36,017 nucleotides of DNA, from NCBI GenBank assembly GCA_009929605.1, contig SAAC01000014.1, positions 1 to 36,017 on the forward strand. Reading direction: 5' to 3'. Numbering within the stretch: position 1 is the first letter of the stretch; each line of letters begins with the position of its first letter. The notes beneath the pieces were generated by a model. That model searched no databases and was not told the DNA's origin. It saw only the letters and a list, made by a program, of their open reading frames with translations. This document shows positions 32,316 to 36,017 of the stretch, piece after piece. The translations under genes were made by a program, and so were the position numbers. The DNA comes from Negativicutes bacterium. Its GTDB lineage: Bacteria; Bacillota; Negativicutes; Veillonellales; Veillonellaceae.

Positions 32316-34052
32316 TTATATTGAATGCTGATGTTCCCACAATGTTTTAAATTTACCGTTCATGTTCATCAATTCTTGGAATGACCCAGTTTCTACGATG
32401 GAGCCATTCTCTATCATATATATAGTACTCGCTAATTGAACGGTAGACAAGCGGTGAGCAATATTAATGATTGTTTTTTCACCACGAATAACCTCTATAC
32501 TTTTTTGAATTTGTTGTTCTGTATGACTATCTACATTAGAGGTGGCTTCATCGAGCAATAAAATTGGTTTATCCTTAATTAATGTTCTGGCAAATGCCAA
32601 TAACTGTTTTTGTCCCCCTGAAAGTAGAGATCCCAAATAGCCTACTGGTGTATCATAGCCTTCTGGTAAATTTTCAATCATTTGATGTAAGCCCACTTTA
32701 CGAGTAGCATCAAACATGACTTCATCAGATAATCCATCCTCATAAAGGGCTAAATTTTCACGAATACTACCTTTAAATAAATGAGCACTTTGAAATACAT
32801 ACCCCATGATACTACGCATCACACTGCTATCATAGTCAGACATATCGATACCATTAATTAAAATACGACCTTTAGTAGGCGTATGAATACCCATTAACAA
32901 AGAGAGTAGTGTTGATTTACCGCCTCCAGATGGGCCTACGATGCCAACAAATTGCCCTCCATCAACCTTAAATGTAATATCCTTTAATGCATATGTATCA
33001 TTATGGTCATAGGAAAACCATACATGATCAAACTCGATACTGTCGATGTGATGCCAATCTAATGCATGATGTGTAACAGGTTCATCTGCTTCCTCTAAAA
33101 TTGGAACTAATCGTTCTGCCCCAGCTAGTGAACTTTGTAAGGAATTGTATTTTTCGGCAATTTCTTTCATAGGTTGGAAAAATTTATCCATATATTGAAT
33201 GAAAGCAAACACAGTACCCGCATCTGTGACGGAATCAAACCAATTTGTTACACCAAAAATAACAATGAGAGCTACAAAAAACAAAGCATCAACGATAGGT
33301 CTAAAAATTGAGAACGTTGTTACCTCAAACAACCCAGCTTTCAAAAAATCACGATTCACTGAATCATATCGAGATTCGATAATTTTTTCGCCCACATAGG
33401 TTTTAATGATAACAATGTAATTTAATAATTCCTGAATAGATGAATTCGATGCAGCCACAGAGGTACGAACAGCACGAAATGCGCGTCGTGCATATTTTTG
33501 ATACATCCAAATAATGACAGCCATCACCGGTAGCAACATTGTCATTACCACGGCCAATGTTATATTAATAGCATACATTGACACCAAGATACCAATGATA
33601 AATAAGCCACTGCTGATTAGCTTTAATACAACATCGGTATATAGTGTACGCAAAGCCTCCACATCATTAGTAACACGAGTGACCCAATTCCCCAATGGCA
33701 TAGCATCAAAATCTTCTTGCGATTTATGGATTATGCGCTGGAAAACCTTATTACGTATATCAAAAATAATACGCTGTCCAAAGCTTTTGAGCATGTAGTT
33801 TTCTATAAATACGATGATAATACTTGCAATAATAGATATAGTATATAAAAAGGCATAGTGGAATACACGCTCACCATCCTTTGGCACAAACCCTTCATCA
33901 ATAACAAGTTTTGTTAAGTAGGGACGTAATAAATCCAGCCCCATAGCTATAAATAAAGCAATAGCTGCTATGATTAATAAATGAGATTGTGGCTTTATGT
34001 ATCTGCCTAGATAGGATAACAAGGCTAGATCTTTAGATTTTGATTCTTTCAC
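32316..34052 (-). CDS. ABC exporter half-transporter, canonical subunit (BmrD/YheH type)
   Basis: The 578-aa protein has an N-terminal six-helix exporter domain (about 20-320) fused to a nucleotide-binding domain. The ATPase has Walker A GPSGGGKS at 373-380, Q-loop Gln421, LSGGQ at 477-481, Walker B LLLDE with the catalytic Glu502 at 498-502, and switch His533. It overlaps the neighbouring half-transporter by four bases (ATGA), and that partner is degenerate in the same places, so the two most likely form a heterodimeric exporter with one active ATP site. The exported substrate is unknown; multidrug export is a common guess for the family. Confidence 0.92.
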   Translation of the reverse strand: MKESKSKDLALLSYLGRYIKPQSHLLIIAAIALFIAMGLDLLRPYLTKLVIDEGFVPKDGERVFHYAFLYTISIIASIIIVFIENYMLKSFGQRIIFDIRNKVFQRIIHKSQEDFDAMPLGNWVTRVTNDVEALRTLYTDVVLKLISSGLFIIGILVSMYAINITLAVVMTMLLPVMAVIIWMYQKYARRAFRAVRTSVAASNSSIQELLNYIVIIKTYVGEKIIESRYDSVNRDFLKAGLFEVTTFSIFRPIVDALFFVALIVIFGVTNWFDSVTDAGTVFAFIQYMDKFFQPMKEIAEKYNSLQSSLAGAERLVPILEEADEPVTHHALDWHHIDSIEFDHVWFSYDHNDTYALKDITFKVDGGQFVGIVGPSGGGKSTLLSLLMGIHTPTKGRILINGIDMSDYDSSVMRSIMGYVFQSAHLFKGSIRENLALYEDGLSDEVMFDATRKVGLHQMIENLPEGYDTPVGYLGSLLSGGQKQLLAFARTLIKDKPILLLDEATSNVDSHTEQQIQKSIEVIRGEKTIINIAHRLSTVQLASTIYMIENGSIVETGSFQELMNMNGKFKTLWEHQHSI

Positions 34053-35764
34053 GCCTGTGCTCCTTCTTGTGCAGTATATAATTCTGCATACAAACCATTC
34101 AGTGCCATTAAAGTATCGTGTGTGCCTTCCTCGACAAGTTTACCTTCATCAACAACTAGAATGCGGTCAGCTTGCTTTGTTACTTCCAAACGCTGAGAAA
34201 TGCAAAGTATAGTTTGCTCTTTAACACCACGCAAGGATGTTAATACATTTGTTACCGTTATAGGATCCAAAGCAGAGAAACAATCATCTAACAATAGATA
34301 AGACGCATTTTTATAAAATCCTCGGGCAATATTAATACGCTGTTTTTGTCCTCCTGATAAATCCTTACCATCTTCCTTTAGAATTTTCAAAGGATCGTCT
34401 AGCTGTGCCCCTAAATCTCTATATAAATCCGCCCTTGTTGCAGCTTCCCGAACAGAAACGTGAGGTAATGTATCACTACCGAAAGTGATATTGTCTGCAA
34501 TACTAGAGCTCAGTAAATATGAATTGGATGGCACATAGGCAATACTACGACGCAGTTGTCCTAAATCAAGATCCATTACATCATGACCAGCAATAAACAA
34601 GCTATCTCTTTCAGCAGGTTGTAACTGCAATAGCAATTTAAAGATAGTGGATTTTCCAGATCCAGGTTTCCCAACGATGCCCACAAATTCCCCAGGCTGT
34701 ATTGTTGTAGATACATCCACCAATGCAGGCGACTTAGAGCCTTCATAGGTAAAATGTAAATGCTGTAACTCAATAGGTGCCAATGGTATTAATTCAGTTT
34801 CAGTTGTTTCCGATTCCTCGGGCAACTCCATAAATTCACGAATTCTATCTGCTGAAGCGAGGCCCTTTTGTGTAATAGACGCCAATGCACCTAGAGCCAT
34901 CAGCGGGGCTACAATCATCATAATATAGGAATTAATACTTACAAATTGACCAGCAGTCATCATATCTTTAGTCACCAATTGACCACAAATATACATACCA
35001 ATAGACATACAAATTAATGGTGCCGTCATTGTAAGAGGGCTAAGGAATGAGTCATATTGGGCTACAGTCATATTTTTATTATAGTTTTCTTCGTTAATAA
35101 GGCCAAATCTAGATTCTACGGCTACTTCCTTGTTGAAAGCACGAATAATAGACACCCCTTGGAACAATTCCTGTATGAATTCCGTTAAATCACTATATGT
35201 CGTTTGTGCTTCACGTTGCTTACGACGCATAATTTGACCTAATCCAAATACAATGGACAAAATAAGCACCATGGGTGTCATAATTTTCGCCGCCAACAGG
35301 GTATCCATCTCATTAATCAACACTACAGATCCAATAATGGTAAAGAATATTACATCAACTACAATCATCATACCTAATCCTAAGGCTACACGTAATGATG
35401 TAACATCATTTGTCATTAAAGCCATTACTTTACCTGGCCCATTTTTTTCATAATAGGTTGTCTTAATTTGTAAAGCCTTACTACATAGAGCTCGTCTAAA
35501 ACCAAATTCCATTTTACGAATGGATCCTAGCAATTTACGACGAGACCAGAACTTCAAGATTGTAATAATAATCATAAGTCCAAAGAAATATCCTATATAG
35601 CCCAAAAGACCTACTTTTCCATTACCTAATGTATCAATAGCATGGCCAATTAATTTTGGAACCCACAAAAAAAGCAGATTAATTATGATAAGCAATAGAA
35701 GGCCTAATACATAAGACCATTCTTCCCCCTTCATAAATCGATACATCATTTGAATAATCTTCAC
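34049..35764 (-). CDS. ABC exporter half-transporter, degenerate subunit (BmrC/YheI type)
   Basis: The 571-aa protein has a six-helix membrane domain (about 15-310) and an ATPase domain. Walker A GKPGSGKS at 365-372 and LSGGQ at 469-473 are normal, but the Q-loop glutamine is Ser413, the residue after Walker B (LLLDD, 490-494) is Asp494 instead of the catalytic glutamate, and the switch histidine is Gln524. Such a non-canonical site is typical of one partner in heterodimeric exporters like BmrC/BmrD or TM287/288. The start codon is GTG with AAGGAG five bases away. It is the first gene of the pair, and its leader has a small hairpin CGGCT/AGCCG at 35778-35793. Confidence 0.93.
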   Translation of the reverse strand: MKIIQMMYRFMKGEEWSYVLGLLLLIIINLLFLWVPKLIGHAIDTLGNGKVGLLGYIGYFFGLMIIITILKFWSRRKLLGSIRKMEFGFRRALCSKALQIKTTYYEKNGPGKVMALMTNDVTSLRVALGLGMMIVVDVIFFTIIGSVVLINEMDTLLAAKIMTPMVLILSIVFGLGQIMRRKQREAQTTYSDLTEFIQELFQGVSIIRAFNKEVAVESRFGLINEENYNKNMTVAQYDSFLSPLTMTAPLICMSIGMYICGQLVTKDMMTAGQFVSINSYIMMIVAPLMALGALASITQKGLASADRIREFMELPEESETTETELIPLAPIELQHLHFTYEGSKSPALVDVSTTIQPGEFVGIVGKPGSGKSTIFKLLLQLQPAERDSLFIAGHDVMDLDLGQLRRSIAYVPSNSYLLSSSIADNITFGSDTLPHVSVREAATRADLYRDLGAQLDDPLKILKEDGKDLSGGQKQRINIARGFYKNASYLLLDDCFSALDPITVTNVLTSLRGVKEQTILCISQRLEVTKQADRILVVDEGKLVEEGTHDTLMALNGLYAELYTAQEGAQA

Positions 35765-36017
35765 AAAAACTCCTTATCGGCTACAATCAGCCGGCTAGTA
35801 ACACATTTTATTATAACTATTTATATGATTCCATTATTTTACAAAATCATATAATGTATAGTAACTTGTATATATTAATTTTCACTTATTATAGTAACAT
35901 TAATGGAATTATTTATCCAGATAAAGTCCATATAATTGTGTAAAAGTTAAAAGGCCATGTAACAGCCCTTTTTACGGTACAATGTTTTTAACCACAAAAA
36001 CATACCCAGGAGGACGT
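35765..36017. other. intergenic region at right edge with inverted repeats and a plus-strand Shine-Dalgarno
   Basis: This AT-rich gap separates the exporter genes from a plus-strand gene beyond the edge. It holds a 9-bp inverted repeat TATATGATT/AATCATATA (35822-35853), a second pair ATTCCATTA (35828-35836) and TAATGGAAT (35901-35909), a minus-strand TATAAT at 35810-35815 that could be the exporter -10, and a weak hairpin AAAAGG/CCTTTT near 35949-35972. AGGAGG at 36008-36013 is followed by the window end, so a plus-strand start codon should lie within the next few bases. Confidence 0.5.

Overview
The window is low-GC DNA with almost every gene on the minus strand, so transcription runs from high to low coordinates. 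Gene content and order point to a Negativicutes genome, most likely Veillonella. The signs are a Firmicutes-type pepP-efp...nusB-xseAB-ispA-tlyA-nadK-argR-recN backbone, a large cobalamin nucleotide-loop cluster, nickel-pincer (Lar) genes and a lysine-riboswitch dap operon. This assignment rests on family knowledge, not on a database search.

From left to right: (1) 1-200 is an array of hairpins resembling the right end and omega/reRNA of an IS200/IS605 (TnpB) element. (2) 244-3431 is the dapB-asd-dapA lysine/diaminopimelate operon behind a strong promoter, a lysine riboswitch and an intrinsic terminator. (3) 3470-5597 is argR-recN. (4) 5976-16000 is a long informational and cell-maintenance run in transcription order rsuA, pepP, efp, two Asp23 paralogues, nusB, a TsaD/Kae1 paralogue, xseA, xseB, ispA, a DUF212 membrane protein, tlyA, nadK and mnmM. 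It resembles the ancestral Firmicutes cluster, but accBC, folD and dxs are not at their usual places. (5) 16057-22825 holds the late cobalamin genes cobU, cbiP, cbiB, cobS, pduX, cobD and cobC. A PduO-type adenosyltransferase at 23332 is separated from them by one unrecognised plus-strand gene (22893-23228). (6) 23861-30046 holds ndk, htpX and a likely operon of a ChbG-type deacetylase, a UPF0104 membrane protein, an ACT regulator, hom and thrB. (7) 30185-35764 holds larC2 (without larC1), larB, a SpoU-type RNA methyltransferase and a heterodimeric ABC exporter. The right edge carries the Shine-Dalgarno of a plus-strand gene that begins outside the window.

The pathways fit together. Aspartate semialdehyde made by Asd feeds both lysine/DAP (DapA, DapB) and, through Hom and ThrB, the threonine branch. 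PduX and CobD turn threonine into the aminopropanol linker that CbiB attaches in cobalamin. Many predicted ORF starts were moved downstream to ATG codons with well-placed Shine-Dalgarno sequences. No tRNA, rRNA or CRISPR array was seen.

The most interesting items are the lone LarC2 domain next to LarB, the 21-bp tandem repeat directly upstream of it, terminators placed in gene leaders (dapB, chbG, asp23), a recN terminator that contains the dapB -35 box in its loop, and the orphan 111-aa gene inside the B12 region.
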